Below are positions 1 to 15,233 of a stretch of 64,000 bases of DNA, piece by piece (positions within the stretch are counted from its first letter, which is position 1; each line of letters starts with the position of its first letter). The notes below the pieces were generated by a model, which saw only the letters and a list, made by a program, of their open reading frames with translations, did not search any database and had not been told where the DNA came from. Position numbers and translations under genes: made by a program. The DNA comes from Frondihabitans sp. PhB188 (lineage in GTDB: Bacteria > Actinomycetota > Actinomycetes > Actinomycetales > Microbacteriaceae): the NCBI RefSeq assembly GCF_003752365.1, contig NZ_RJUO01000003.1, forward strand, positions 1 to 64,000, in the 5' to 3' direction.

Positions 1-61
1 AAGGACCAAACGCACCCGAAACCCGACGATCTAAACCATCTTCGCCCGAGGCAACTTTGAA

Positions 62-90
62 ACCTTATCCACCCGATCGGGCCCTGTCAA
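62..90 (-). promoter_or_regulatory. Strong promoter reading off the left edge (P2)
   Basis: On the minus strand there is TTGACA (85-90), a 17-nt spacer and TAAGGT (62-67), a near-consensus housekeeping sigma promoter. A 14-nt palindrome, CGTTCTTGCGAACG (94-107), lies just upstream of the -35. Transcription would start near position 55 and leave the window. No ORF follows, so a stable RNA, most likely an rRNA operon, is inferred beyond the edge. Confidence 0.65.
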
Positions 91-179
91 ACCCGTTCTT
101 GCGAACGTTTCCGACTGGACTTCGGCCCCTCGAGATGAGGTGCCGCTTGCAAGCTGTGCTTGCCAGGTGAAGAGTTGCA

Positions 180-208
180 ACCTTACTCACAATCATCTCG
201 ACTTGCAA
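180..208 (-). promoter_or_regulatory. Second strong promoter in tandem (P1)
   Basis: The minus strand shows TTGCAA (203-208), a 17-nt spacer and TAAGGT (180-185). The -10 hexamer and the spacing are identical to the promoter at 62-90, about 118 bp further downstream. Tandem strong promoters in front of no protein gene are typical of rRNA operons. Nothing else is recognised in the 382-bp gap apart from these promoters, two CTTGCAAG words and a palindrome at 252-266. Confidence 0.6.
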
Positions 209-251
209 GCAAGGAGATGAGGAGCAGGTGTCCCGCTTGAGGAAGGTTGAA

Positions 252-266
252 CTGGATCAGATCCAG
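252..266. repeat. Small palindrome downstream of tyrS
   Basis: CTGGATC-A-GATCCAG is an inverted repeat with 7-bp arms about 115 bp after the tyrS stop. It has no T-tract, so it is a poor intrinsic terminator. It could be an operator for the promoters at 180-208. Confidence 0.35.
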
Positions 267-382
267 GCCCGTTTCCGTTCCTTTGGGGTGACAAGAGAAA
301 ACAATACGTGCGGGTCGCAGATGCGGCAAATCCTGCGTGCATCTCGGGCGTGTCGCACGCTACTCCCCCGTAATCCCGGGCG

Positions 383-1696
383 TCAGGCCTGGACGGTGAT
401 GCCCGCGAGGGTCTTCTTGCCTCGGCGGAGCACGGCGTGACCACCAGACAGGGTGAGGCTCGCGATGTCCGTCGCCTCATCGGCGACCCGCTCATTGTTC
501 ACGTAGACGCCTCCCTCGGCCGTCGCCCTCCGGGCAGCACCCAGCGAGGCGACGAGCTCGGTCGCCACGAGTGCCTGCGACACCGTGGTCCCGGGAGCGA
601 CGGTCGCGTGCGGCAACTCGGCGATCGCCGAAGCGAGCACGTCGGCCGGCAGCAGGGCGAGATCGCCCTGGCCGAACAGCGCGGCGGACGCATCGATGGC
701 GGCCTGGGCGGCGTCGTGACCGTGAACGAGTGCGGTCACCTCGTACGCGAGGCGCTTCTGGGCTTCGCGCGCGAAGGGCCGGGCTTCGACCTGGTCGGCG
801 AGTTCCTGCACCTGAGCCTTCGTGAGGAACGTGAATATCTTGAGCCGATCGACGACGTCGGCGTCGTCTTGGTTGAGCCAGAATTGGTAGAAGGCGTAGG
901 GCGAGGTCATCTCGGGGTCGAGCCAGATGGCGTTGCCCTCGCTCTTGCCGAACTTGGTGCCATCGGAGTTCGTGATGAGCGGCGTGCCGATGGCATGCAC
1001 CGACACCCCCTCCGAGCGACGGATCAGGTCGGTTCCGCTGGTCAGGTTGCCCCACTGGTCGCTCCCGCCGGTCTGGAGCACGCACCCGTAGGCGCGGTAC
1101 AGCTCGCGGAAGTCGAGACCCTGCAGGATCTGGTAGCTGAACTCCGTGTAGCTGATGCCTGCATCCGAGTTGAGACGCGCCGACACGGCGTCTTTCTTGA
1201 GCATCGTGCCGACGCGGAAGTTCTTGCCGATGTCGCGAAGGAACTCGATGGCGCTGAGCGGCTCGGTCCAGTCGAGGTTGTTGACGATGCGGAGGGCGTT
1301 GTCGCCCTCGGACGACAGGAACTTCTCGACGTGCACCCGGATCCTGTCGACCCACTCCGCCGTCTGCTCGCGCGACTTGAGGACGCGTTCGGCCGTGGGA
1401 CGCGGATCGCCGATGAGACCGGTCGAGCCGCCGACGAGGCCGAGCGGCTTGTGGCCCGCGAGCTGGAGGCGCCGCATCACGAGCAGCTGCACGAGATTGC
1501 CGAGGTGCAGGCTGGGGGCCGTCGGGTCGAAGCCGCAGTAGTACGTGATCGCCTCGCCGCCTAGCAGCTCGCGGAGAGCCTCCTGGTCGGTCGAGACATG
1601 GACGAGCCCGCGATAGACCAGTTCGTCCCACACGTTGTCGAACTCGGGATCGTTGGATTGGGTGGCCAGGATGTCGGCCGTCGTCAGACTCGTCAC
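383..1696 (-). CDS. tyrS: Tyrosyl-tRNA synthetase
   Basis: This class I aminoacyl-tRNA synthetase (437 aa) attaches tyrosine to tRNA-Tyr in the cytoplasm. The HIGH-type motif reads HLGN at residues 64-67 and the KMSKS-type loop reads KFGKS at 248-252. Between them lie the tyrosine-binding segments YCGFDPTA and GSDQWGN. The last 60 or so residues form an S4 RNA-binding domain. Length is normal for bacterial TyrRS. The start is GTG at 1696, exactly 6 nt after a TAAAGT -10 and without a Shine-Dalgarno, so the mRNA is probably leaderless. The gene follows mpg by 9 nt but has this promoter of its own. Confidence 0.97.
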   Translation of the reverse strand: MTSLTTADILATQSNDPEFDNVWDELVYRGLVHVSTDQEALRELLGGEAITYYCGFDPTAPSLHLGNLVQLLVMRRLQLAGHKPLGLVGGSTGLIGDPRPTAERVLKSREQTAEWVDRIRVHVEKFLSSEGDNALRIVNNLDWTEPLSAIEFLRDIGKNFRVGTMLKKDAVSARLNSDAGISYTEFSYQILQGLDFRELYRAYGCVLQTGGSDQWGNLTSGTDLIRRSEGVSVHAIGTPLITNSDGTKFGKSEGNAIWLDPEMTSPYAFYQFWLNQDDADVVDRLKIFTFLTKAQVQELADQVEARPFAREAQKRLAYEVTALVHGHDAAQAAIDASAALFGQGDLALLPADVLASAIAELPHATVAPGTTVSQALVATELVASLGAARRATAEGGVYVNNERVADEATDIASLTLSGGHAVLRRGKKTLAGITVQA

Positions 1697-1702
1697 CCGA
1701 CA

Positions 1703-1708
1703 ACTTTA
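1703..1708 (-). promoter_or_regulatory. -10 element of tyrS (leaderless)
   Basis: TAAAGT on the minus strand, then 6 nt, then the GTG start of tyrS. The TAA of this hexamer is also the stop codon of the upstream mpg gene. Confidence 0.6.
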
Positions 1709-2299
1709 GCCGCGGCGGCGACTCACGGCGGCGCGGTACGCCGACACGGTCGGATCGTCGGCGATCCAGAACCGCCAGGGGAAGGCATCGGTGCCGGCGT
1801 GGCCGGAGACCCCGACGCGGGGGCCGGTGGTTCCTGCGACCGGTTCTCTCGGCAGGTCGAGCGAGAACGGAGGTGTCGCGATCGACGAGCCGTCGTCGGA
1901 CAGCTCGATGCCGAGGGCTGATCCGAGCCGTCCAGGTCCTTTCGCGAGCTCGATGTCGGTGCGGGCCGTCGGGCGCCGCGACCTCGCGACATCGAGGCCG
2001 TCGATGACTTCGCCCGACCGCAGCAGGCATCCCGACGCGTAGCCCTCCGGGCCGCAGACGATGTTGAGGCAGCGGTGGATTCCGTACGACAGGTACACGT
2101 ACAGGGTTCCCGGGCCGCCCCAGAGGCTGGCGCTGCGCTCGGTGAACCCGCGGTGCGCGTGCGAGCCGGGGTCCTGGCCCTGGCCGTGATACGCCTCGAC
2201 CTCGGTGATCCGCACCGCCACCTCGCCCGCCCGGAACACAGCGCCGAGCAGCAGCGGCGCCGCCTCGAGCGCGGGGCGGGCGAGCGGGTGGGGTTCCAC
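1706..2299 (-). CDS. mpg: DNA-3-methyladenine glycosylase (AAG/MPG family)
   Basis: This base-excision repair enzyme removes alkylated purines from DNA. The predicted 197-aa protein carries the family core ITEVEAYHG (31-39, with the catalytic glutamate), then a D-P-x-S-H-A-x-x-G-x-T segment, and LYVYLSYGIH, the DNA-intercalating and helix-forming part of AAG proteins. The reading frame is open further upstream, but that portion is antisense-like and overlaps argH. I chose GTG at 2299, 11 nt after the stop of a small membrane peptide gene, which gives the usual family length. It is the last gene of the arginine transcription unit before tyrS. The start is the least certain part. Confidence 0.88.
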   Translation of the reverse strand: MEPHPLARPALEAAPLLLGAVFRAGEVAVRITEVEAYHGQGQDPGSHAHRGFTERSASLWGGPGTLYVYLSYGIHRCLNIVCGPEGYASGCLLRSGEVIDGLDVARSRRPTARTDIELAKGPGRLGSALGIELSDDGSSIATPPFSLDLPREPVAGTTGPRVGVSGHAGTDAFPWRFWIADDPTVSAYRAAVSRRRG

Positions 2300-2310
2300 G
2301 ACGGAGCGTC

Positions 2311-2430
2311 TCAGAGGAAGCGCTGCCCGGTCGCGATCGTGTAGACGATCGCGGCGACCACGACGACGACCGCGATCGCGATGATGATGCGGAGGAGCCA
2401 GGGCCGCGTGGAACGGGTGTCGTCGGTCAT
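2311..2430 (-). CDS. 39-residue single-pass membrane peptide
   Basis: A short gene fills the space between argH and mpg. It starts with ATG 2 nt after the argH stop and ends with TGA 11 nt before mpg. The peptide has a polar N-terminus of about 10 residues (MTDDTRSTRP), then a continuous hydrophobic helix of about 20 residues (LLRIIIAIAVVVVVAAIVY) and a short TIATGQRFL tail. The shape is that of a single-span inner-membrane peptide with its N-terminus inside. I do not recognise a family. The tight spacing on both sides argues for a real, translationally coupled gene rather than chance. Function is unknown; a link to arginine synthesis or repair is only positional. Confidence 0.7.
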   Translation of the reverse strand: MTDDTRSTRPWLLRIIIAIAVVVVVAAIVYTIATGQRFL

Positions 2431-2432
2431 CG

Positions 2433-5993
<3,561 letters not shown>

Positions 5994-5997
<4 letters not shown>

Positions 5998-6971
5998 GAC
6001 TGTCCTCTCTTCTGATCTGCCTGGGGTGGCTGGTGCGGCAGGGCGGTCTTCGCCTTGCCGTTGGGGATGACCTCGGTGCCCGCACCACGCTGGGTGAAGA
6101 TCTCGAGGAGGATGGAGTGCGGGATGCGGCCGTCGATGATGGTCGCCCCGCCGACGCCCGCGACGACGGCGTCGAGGCAGGCGGTCATCTTGGGGATCAT
6201 GCCGCTCTCGAGGCTCGGCAGCATCTCGGTCAGCTCGTCGACCGTGATCAGCGCGACGAGCGAGGCGCGGTTCGGCCAGTCGGCGTAGAGGCCGGGCACG
6301 TCCGTCAGCATGATCAGCTTCGACGCCTGGAGCGCGATGGCCAGAGCTGCGGCCGCTGCGTCGGCATTCACGTTGAGGGCCGAGTCGCGATCCATGTCGT
6401 TGACGGCGATGGACGAGACGACGGGGATCCTGCCGGCCTCGATCTCGGCGAGCACGCGCGACGGGTCGACGCTCGTGATGTCGCCGACGTGGCCGAGATC
6501 GAACGTCTCGCCGTCGACCTCGACGCCGCGCACGTGCCCCTCGAAGAGGCGCGCGGAGTCGGTGCCGTCGCTGAACACGCCCCGCGCGAGGTCGCCGTGC
6601 TCGTTCATCATGTCGACGATCTCGCGGTTGACCTCGCCGGCCAGCACATCGCGGACCACCGAGATGGCCTCGGTCGTCGTCACGCGGTAGCCACCGCGGA
6701 ACTCGGACTCGATGCCGGCCGCCTTGAGCGCCGCCGAGATCTGCGGACCGCCGCCGTGGACGACGACAGGGTGCAGGCCGACCGTGCGCAGGTAGACCAT
6801 GTCTTCGGCGAAGGCGCGCTTGAGATCGTCGTTCACCATGGCGTTGCCGCCGAACTTCACGACCACGACGCGGTCACGGTAGTTGAGCAGCCAGGGGAGC
6901 GACTCGATGAGCGTCGCCGCCTTGACGGCAGCCAGGTCTTGCTCGCGGCGCATGGCCTGTTCGGTATCCAT
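5994..6971 (-). CDS. argB: N-acetylglutamate kinase
   Basis: ArgB phosphorylates N-acetylglutamate and is usually the arginine-inhibited control step of the cyclic pathway. The 325-aa protein is an amino acid kinase fold protein: VVVKFGGNAM near residue 36 is the N-terminal ATP/substrate loop, VHGGGPQI the glycine-rich substrate loop, and NVNADAAAAALA lies in the C-terminal half. The N-terminal helix upstream of the kinase core (about 30 residues) is the type found in arginine-sensitive enzymes. It begins 5 nt after the argJ stop and ends overlapping argD by 4 nt. The tail after GTEVIPNG is lysine- and glutamine-rich. Confidence 0.95.
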
Positions 6972-6976
6972 GCCGC

Positions 6977-8134
6977 TCAGCTCGAGTACGCGCTGTTCTC
7001 ATGCACGTAGTCGTGCGTGAGATCGTTCGTCAGGATCGTCGCCCGTGACTGACCCGCGTGCAGGTCGAGCTCGATGCGGAGGGCGCGGGGGGTCATGTCG
7101 ACCTCGGTCACCGGGCGGTCGGGAGCACCCTCGGCGCAGAGCCGGACGCCGTTGAACGACACGTCGACGTCGTACGGGTCGAATTCGGCGCTCGTCGTGC
7201 CGATCGCCGCGAGCACGCGTCCCCAGTTCGGATCGTTGCCGAAGACGGCGGCCATCAGGAGGTTGCTCCGGGCCAGCGAGCGGCCGACCTCGACGGCGTC
7301 CTCCTCGGTGACGGCGCCCGAGACGTCGATCGTGATGTCGTGCGAGGCGCCCTCGGCATCGCCCTGGAGCTGCGCGGCCAGATCGGCGCAGAGCTCGGTG
7401 ACGGCGGCGGCGAGCTCGTCCGGCGACGGCGTGACGCCCGACTCGCCGCTGGCCAGGAGAACGACCGTGTCGTTCGTCGACATGCAGCCGTCGGAGTCGA
7501 GGCGGTCGAAGGTGACGCGGGTCGCCTGCCGGAGTGCTGCGTCCAGCTCTCGGGCCGAGGCATCGGCGTCGGTCGTCAGGACGACCAGCATCGTCGCGAG
7601 GCCGGGGGCCAGCATGCCGGCGCCCTTCGCCATCCCGCCGACGACCCAGCCGTCGCCGTGCACGACCGCCTGCTTGGGGTGGGTGTCGGTCGTCATGATG
7701 GCGGTGGCGGCAGCGAGACCGCCATCGGCCGTGAGCTCGGACGCGGCCGCTCTCGTGCCCGCCAGGACCTTGTCGCGGAAGACCTGGTCGCCGACGCCGA
7801 TGAGCCCCGTCGAGCAGACGATCACGTCGCCCGCCGAGACGTCGAGCACCTCGGCTGCCAGCTCGGCCGTCTGGTGGGTGGTCTGGAAGCCGAACGGGCC
7901 CGTGAAGCAGTTGGCCCCGCCCGAGTTGAGGATCACCGCGCGGGCCTGGCCGTCGGCCACGACCTGCTGCGACCAGACGACGGGGTGCGCCTTCGCTCGG
8001 TTGCTGGTGAAGACGCCGGCGACTGCCGCGCTGCGACCCGTGTTGACGACGAGCGCCACGTCGGGCCTGCCCGTCGACTTGAGACCGGCTGCGACTCCCG
8101 CGGCCTGGAAGCCCTGCGCTGCTGTGACGCTCAC
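6977..8134 (-). CDS. argJ: Bifunctional glutamate N-acetyltransferase/ornithine acetyltransferase
   Basis: ArgJ recycles the acetyl group from N-acetylornithine to glutamate, which makes arginine synthesis cyclic. The precursor (385 aa) cuts itself into two chains. The self-cleavage site is seen as [13 protein letters not shown], with the break expected between Ala180 and Thr181, the new N-terminal nucleophile. I chose GTG at 8134 because it overlaps the argC stop as GTGA; a longer reading frame upstream is the shadow of argC. Presence of ArgJ suggests no separate argE is needed. Whether it is mono- or bifunctional cannot be told from motifs alone. Confidence 0.95.
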   Translation of the reverse strand: MSVTAAQGFQAAGVAAGLKSTGRPDVALVVNTGRSAAVAGVFTSNRAKAHPVVWSQQVVADGQARAVILNSGGANCFTGPFGFQTTHQTAELAAEVLDVSAGDVIVCSTGLIGVGDQVFRDKVLAGTRAAASELTADGGLAAATAIMTTDTHPKQAVVHGDGWVVGGMAKGAGMLAPGLATMLVVLTTDADASARELDAALRQATRVTFDRLDSDGCMSTNDTVVLLASGESGVTPSPDELAAAVTELCADLAAQLQGDAEGASHDITIDVSGAVTEEDAVEVGRSLARSNLLMAAVFGNDPNWGRVLAAIGTTSAEFDPYDVDVSFNGVRLCAEGAPDRPVTEVDMTPRALRIELDLHAGQSRATILTNDLTHDYVHENSAYSS

Positions 8135-9177
8135 GGGGCGACTCCGTTCATGGTGAGGCCGAGCGTCTCGGGAAGGCCGAGCGCGATGTTGGCCGACTGG
8201 ACGGCGGCGCCTGCGGTGCCTTTGACCAGGTTGTCGAGCGCGCTGATCGCGACGAGGCGACCCGCGGCCTCGTCGACGGCGAGGCCGATGAGACAGGTGT
8301 TGGCCCCGACTGTGTCGGCGACACGGGGGTACTCCCCCGCCGGGAGCACGTGCACGAAGGGCTCGTCGCCGTACGCGAGCTCGTAGGCGCGGCGGACGTC
8401 CGACTCGGTGACGCCGGGTGCGAGCTTGGCGGTCGTGGTCGCGAGGATGCCGCGCGACATCGGCACGAGCACCGGGGTGAACGACAGGCTCACGCGCGTG
8501 GCGCCGGCCACCCGGAGATTCTGCTGCGTCTCGGGGATGTGCCGGTGGCTGCCGCCCACGCCGTACGCAGAGGCGGAGCCCATCAGCTCGCTGGCCAGCA
8601 GGTGCGGCTTGAGCGACTTGCCGGCCCCCGACGGGCCCACGGCCAGGACGGCGACGATGTCGTCGGCCTCGACCAGGCCGGCCTCGACGGCGGGTGCCAG
8701 CCCCAGCGACATGGCCGTGACATTGCACCCGGGAACCGCGATGCGCTTCGTGCCCTCGAGCTCGCCGCGCTGCTTGCCCCCGCCGGAGTGGATGAGCTCG
8801 GGCATGCCGTAGCTCCAGGCGCCGTAGAACTCGCCGCCGTAGAACGCCGCCCAGTCCGCCTCGCTCCTGAGGCGGTGGTCGGCGCCGCAGTCGACGACCA
8901 GCGTCCCCTCGGGCAGCTCGGCCGTGATCTCACCCGACTTGCCGTGCGGCAGGGCGAGGAAGACGACATCGTGGCCCGCAAGGTTTTCGGCCGTGGTCGT
9001 GACGAGTGTCAGGTGCGCGAGCGATCGCAGGTGCGGCTGCGCCGCGAGGAGCGGCTGGCCGGCGTTCGTGAATGCGGTGACCGTGGTCACCTCGAATTCG
9101 GGGTGCTGACTGAGGATGCGGAGGAGTTCCCCACCGGCGTAACCGCTTGCGCCTGCAACGGCGACGGATAAAGGCAT
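8131..9177 (-). CDS. argC: N-acetyl-gamma-glutamyl-phosphate reductase
   Basis: ArgC reduces N-acetylglutamyl phosphate to the semialdehyde with NADPH. The 348-aa protein starts with a Rossmann loop ([13 protein letters not shown]) and has the active-site cysteine in VPGCNVTA (Cys151), followed by the family segment around HRHIPE. It is the first gene of the unit argC-J-B-D-F-H. ATG at 9177 lies exactly 6 nt after TAGGGT (9184-9189) with no Shine-Dalgarno, so the operon mRNA probably starts at the initiation codon. No clear ARG box was recognised in the 55-nt gap to pheT. Confidence 0.96.
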   Translation of the reverse strand: MPLSVAVAGASGYAGGELLRILSQHPEFEVTTVTAFTNAGQPLLAAQPHLRSLAHLTLVTTTAENLAGHDVVFLALPHGKSGEITAELPEGTLVVDCGADHRLRSEADWAAFYGGEFYGAWSYGMPELIHSGGGKQRGELEGTKRIAVPGCNVTAMSLGLAPAVEAGLVEADDIVAVLAVGPSGAGKSLKPHLLASELMGSASAYGVGGSHRHIPETQQNLRVAGATRVSLSFTPVLVPMSRGILATTTAKLAPGVTESDVRRAYELAYGDEPFVHVLPAGEYPRVADTVGANTCLIGLAVDEAAGRLVAISALDNLVKGTAGAAVQSANIALGLPETLGLTMNGVAP

Positions 9178-9183
9178 GCTTCT

Positions 9184-9189
9184 ACCCTA
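9184..9189 (-). promoter_or_regulatory. -10 element of the arg operon (leaderless)
   Basis: TAGGGT on the minus strand, followed by 6 nt and the argC ATG. No ribosome binding site fits between, so the start codon is the likely +1. Confidence 0.6.
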
Positions 9190-9232
9190 ATGTTCGACTG
9201 GACGATGACGGGGCGGCGGCGCCTCGCGACGG

Positions 9233-11748
9233 TCAGTCGCGGAGCGTCGCCCCGAATCGCTCGCCAGCGAGACGCACGGAGCCCTGCTTGGCCTCGGAGG
9301 CTTCGGCAGCGGTCAGAGTGCGGTCGGTCGCGCGGAAGCGCAGCGCGAACGTGAGGGACTTCGAGCCCTCATCGATGCCTTCGCCGCGGTAGTCGTCCAC
9401 GAGGCGAGCATACTCGAGAAGCTCGCCGGCACCGGACACGACGGCCTCGAGCACCTCGCCGGCCGGGGCATCGGCCCCGACGACGAGCGACAGGTCTTGA
9501 GTCGCGACCGGGTACGCCGATATCGGCACCGGAGCCGGCTCCACCCGCGCCAGGGCCATGACACGGTCGAGATCGAGCTCGGCGACGACGACTCCGCGCG
9601 GCAGGTCGAGGTCGGCCGCCACCGCCGGCAGCAGCTCGCCGGCGACGCCGACGACCTCGCCTGCAACGATCAGCTCGGCCGTCCGGCCGGGGTGCAGCGA
9701 GACGTGGCGACCCTGACGGACGCTCACCTCGGCCGCGACCTGGCGGACGGCGGTGCGGACATCGTCGAGCACGTCGGCGAGGTCGGCCGACTGGGCCGCC
9801 TGACCGGGCTGGCGCTCGACTGTAGAACCGGAGCGCAGGAACGCGAGATGCCTGGGCTGGCTCGGAAGGCCGGCATTCAGCGCCGCAAGGGTCTCGTCGT
9901 CGGGGCGGGCGGCGCCGACGGGGATGAAGTCGGTCCCGGTCGAAGCGCCGGGCTTCACGTAGAAGACCGAGCCCGACTCGTACAGCGCCAGGTCGAGCAG
10001 GCCGCGCGACAGGTTGCGTCGGGCGGTGTCGAGCAGCCCGGGGATCAACGACATGCGCATCTCGGCGGCATCGGTGTCGAGCGGGTTGGCCAGCGTGACC
10101 GGCGTCGCCGCATCGGGGCCGTCGAGCACGGGCGAGAACGCGGCGTTGCGGGCGGGTGCGACGAAGGGGTACGCGAAGACCTCGGTGAGACCCGATGCCG
10201 CAAGGCCCGCCGAGACAGCGCGACGCAGCGACTGCTCGCGCGTCAGGCCTCGCCCGGGAGGAGCGACAGGAAGGACAGACGGGATGCGGTCGTAGCCGGT
10301 GATCCGCGCGACCTCCTCGACGAGGTCGGCCGAGGTGAGGAGGTCGGGTCGCCAGGTCGGCGGGGTGACGGTGAAGCTGCCGTCGGCGGGCTCGACCGCG
10401 GCGCCGATGGCCAGGAGGCTCTCTTCCACCTCGGCCGTCGTGTAGTCCACGCCCATCATGCGACCGGCGCGGTCTTCGGCGAGGAAGATCGCCGACGGCG
10501 CGATGGAGACGTCGTAGACGGAGCCGAGCGTGTCGGCGGTGCCGCCGGCGAGCTCGACGAGGAGCTGGACGGCGCGCTCGGCAGCGGGACGGCTGACCGC
10601 CGGGTCGACGCCGCGCTCGAAGCGGCGCGAGGCCTCGCTCGGGAGCTTCTGGCGGCGCGCGGTGCGAGCGATGCTGATCGGCTCGAAGGTCGCGGCCTCG
10701 ACCACGACGTCGGTCGTGGTAGGCGAGACCTCGGTGCGCTCACCCCCCATGACACCGGCGAGGCCGATCGGGCCGTCGTCGTCCGTGATGAGGAGGTCTT
10801 CGACGTCGAGCGCGCGGTCTCTCCCGTCGAGAGTGGTGAGGTGCTCCCCCGCGTTCGCGCGGCGCACCGTGAATCCTCCGGCGACGGTGGCCAGATCGTA
10901 GGCGTGCAGCGGCTGGCCGGTCTCGAGCATCACGTAGTTGGTGATGTCGACGGGCAGGCTGATCGAGCGGATGCCGGCGAGGCGGAGGCGCGAGCGCATC
11001 CACGGCGGTGTCGGGCGCGACGCGTCGATGCCGCGGACGACCGCGGTGATGAACGTGCTGACTCCGGCGCGGCCGCGGACTGGTGCCCCGTCGGCGACGT
11101 CGACGCGGAAACCCTGCCGGGCGACGGGCGACTGCGCGTCAGCCGGATCGCGGTACGCGGCTCCGGTCGAGTGCGAGTACTCGCGGGCGACGCCGCGGAT
11201 GCTGAACGCGTAGCCGCGGTCGGGCGTGACGTTGATCTCGACGGCGGCGTCGTCGAGCCCGAGCAGCGGGATCGCATCGGTGCCGACCTCGGGATCGAGA
11301 CCCAGGTCTTTCAGCAGGAGGATGCCGTCGTGCTCCTCGCCGAGACCGAGCTCGCGCGTCGACGCCATCATGCCGTCGGACACGTGGCCGTACGTCTTGC
11401 GCGCGGCGATCGGGAACGGCCCGGGCAGCACGGCGCCGGGCAGGGATACGACGACCTTGTCGCCGACGGCGAAGTTGTGGGCGCCGCAGACGATGCCGCG
11501 CACGTCGGCCTCGTCGCTGGCGTGGTCCGGGCCGACTGCGATGCGGCACCAGTTGATGGTCTTGCCGTTCGACTGCGGCTCGGGCGTGAACTCGAGGACC
11601 TGCCCGACGACCAGGGGACCGGTCACCTCGGAGAGGTGCACGTCTTCTTCTTCGAAGCCGACGGCGACGAGGGCCTCGTGGACGTGCTCGAGCGTGACGT
11701 CGTCGGGAAGGTCGACGTACTCGCCGAGCCAGGAGAGAGGGACGCGCA

Positions 11749-11749
<1 letters not shown>
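9233..11749 (-). CDS. pheT: Phenylalanyl-tRNA synthetase beta subunit
   Basis: PheT forms the alpha2-beta2 PheRS with PheS; beta carries editing and tRNA anticodon binding. The 838-aa protein contains in order an N-terminal OB-fold tRNA-binding domain (about 40-150), the B3/B4 editing region (about 210-390), B5 (about 410-480), a catalytic-like core, and a C-terminal FDX-ACB anticodon-binding domain that ends with TFALRFRATDRTLT. Length is normal for bacteria. ATG at 11749 shares one base with the pheS stop (TGATG), so the two subunits are translationally coupled. The stop is 55 nt before argC. Confidence 0.97.
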
Positions 11750-13733
<1,984 letters not shown>

Positions 13734-13845
13734 GCGTCCAGGCTCGTCGCTGGCGCGGCCCGCTGGCGGCGGCCTGACGCATCTGTGGAGAGTCAGCGCC
13801 GCGTCGGCACCTGTGGAGAGGGGGACGAGGAGGAGGACGCAGCGG

Positions 13846-13901
13846 CGAGAGTGCGATCGTTGTCGAAATTGGGCCGGTTTCTGACGAAGATCGCACTCTC
13901 G
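13846..13901. repeat. Intergenic palindromic element (13-bp arms)
   Basis: CGAGAGTGCGATC (13846-13858) is repeated as its exact reverse complement at 13889-13901. The 30-nt loop continues the dyad imperfectly, around TTGGGCCGG. It has no T-tract. It lies in the 233-bp gap between the DUF559 gene and the SpoU methyltransferase gene, in which nothing else is recognised. Confidence 0.6.
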
Positions 13902-13966
13902 GCAAGGGGGGCGGCGGAGGGGGCGGCGCGGCGGAGGGCGCGGGGCGACGGCGGCGAACGGCGCGG

Positions 13967-14785
13967 CTAGCTGCGCTGCGCGAACGCGCTCTCGTAGAGG
14001 CAGACGGACGCGGCCGTCGCGAGGTTCATGCTCTCGGCGTGGCCGTAGATCGGCACGACGACAGCCCGGTCGGCTTTAGCGAGATCCTCGTCGCTGAGGC
14101 CGCGGGCCTCGTTGCCGAACAGCCAGGCCGTCGGGGCGGCGAGGATGCCCTCCTTGCGCGCTTCCAGGAGGTCGCCGCCCTTGACGTCGGCGGCCAGCAC
14201 CTGAAGCCCCGCCTGCGTGGCCAGCGCCAGCACGGCTGGGAGCTCGATGCCGACGGCCACGGGCACGTGGAACAGCGAGCCGGTGGTCGCTCGCACCACC
14301 TTCGGGTTGTACAGGTCGACGCTGCGGCCGGTCATGATGACGGCGTCGGCTCCGGCGGCGTCGGCCGCGCGGATGATGGTGCCCGCGTTGCCGGGGTCGC
14401 GCACTTCTTCGAGGATCGCCACGAGGCGCACCTCGGAGTCGCCGAAGATGTCTTTCACGCTGGTCGGGAACTGGCGGCAGACCGCCACGAGGCCCTGCGG
14501 CGTGACCGTGTCGGCCATCGTCGCGAGGACGTCCTCGGAGACGAACTCGATGTCGACGCCAGCGTCGACCGCAGCCTGCGCAAGCTCCGTGTAGCGCTCG
14601 AGCGCCGTCGGAGTGGCGAAGAGCTCGACCACCAGCTCGGGCCGGAAGGTCAGGGCCTCCGTGACGGACTGCGGGCCTTCCAACAGAAAGAGCCCGGTCT
14701 GGGACCGGGCATCTCTCTTGGCCAGTTTGGCCACCGCGCGCACTCGGGGCGAACGCGGGTTGTCGATCATCTGGTTGCTGGGCAC
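13967..14785 (-). CDS. SpoU/TrmH-family RNA 2'-O-methyltransferase
   Basis: This 272-aa protein methylates a ribose 2'-hydroxyl in rRNA or tRNA. The SPOUT core is clear: LEEVRDPGNAGTIIRAADAAG (motif 1, about 120-140), LFGNEARGLSDED (motif 2, about 222-234) and VPIYGHAESMNLATAASVCLYE (motif 3), which form the trefoil knot that binds S-adenosylmethionine. The first 100 residues are an L30e-like RNA-binding domain. It follows rplT by 31 nt, a usual place for such genes in actinobacteria. The exact target (23S G2251-like or other) cannot be read from the sequence, so I give no symbol. Start is GTG at 14785. Confidence 0.9.
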   Translation of the reverse strand: MPSNQMIDNPRSPRVRAVAKLAKRDARSQTGLFLLEGPQSVTEALTFRPELVVELFATPTALERYTELAQAAVDAGVDIEFVSEDVLATMADTVTPQGLVAVCRQFPTSVKDIFGDSEVRLVAILEEVRDPGNAGTIIRAADAAGADAVIMTGRSVDLYNPKVVRATTGSLFHVPVAVGIELPAVLALATQAGLQVLAADVKGGDLLEARKEGILAAPTAWLFGNEARGLSDEDLAKADRAVVVPIYGHAESMNLATAASVCLYESAFAQRS

Positions 14786-14816
14786 GGATGCAATCCTGCC
14801 TCAGACACGCAGATAA

Positions 14817-15206
14817 TTACGCAGCGTCGACCTTCGGGGCCGACGTGTCGGCGGGAAGGGCCGCCTTCGCGGTGGCGACGAGGCCGGCGAAGGTGGCGGG
14901 CTCGTTGACCGCGAGGTCGGCGAGCAGACGACGGTCGACCTCGACGCCGGCCAGGGCGAGACCCTGGATGAGGCGGTTGTAGGTGAGGCCGTTCGCACGC
15001 GACGCGGCGTTGATGCGCTGGATCCAGAGGCGACGGAACTCGCCCTTCCTGGCGCGGCGGTCGCGGTACGAGTAGACGAGCGAGTGAGTGACCTGCTCCT
15101 TGGCCTTGCGGTACAGGCGCGAACGCTGACCGCGGTAGCCCTCGGCGCGCTCGAGGACAACGCGACGCTTCTTGGCGGCGTTGACCGCCCTCTTGACTCT
15201 TGCCAT
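14817..15206 (-). CDS. rplT: 50S ribosomal protein L20
   Basis: L20 binds 23S rRNA early in large-subunit assembly. The 129-aa protein has the lysine/arginine-rich N-terminus [15 protein letters not shown], then the family core [17 protein letters not shown] and [19 protein letters not shown]. It is the third gene of infC-rpmI-rplT, 27 nt after rpmI. A purine-rich stretch before ATG serves as ribosome binding site. The C-terminal 10 residues ([14 protein letters not shown]) extend a little beyond the usual end. Confidence 0.98.
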   Translation of the reverse strand: MARVKRAVNAAKKRRVVLERAEGYRGQRSRLYRKAKEQVTHSLVYSYRDRRARKGEFRRLWIQRINAASRANGLTYNRLIQGLALAGVEVDRRLLADLAVNEPATFAGLVATAKAALPADTSAPKVDAA

Positions 15207-15233
15207 TTTCTTATTCCCTTACGTTCGCGCGGC

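Noticed and set aside
193-495. Short minus-strand ORF near the left edge
   Set aside because: It overlaps the end of tyrS and the tandem promoters, and has low-complexity residues.
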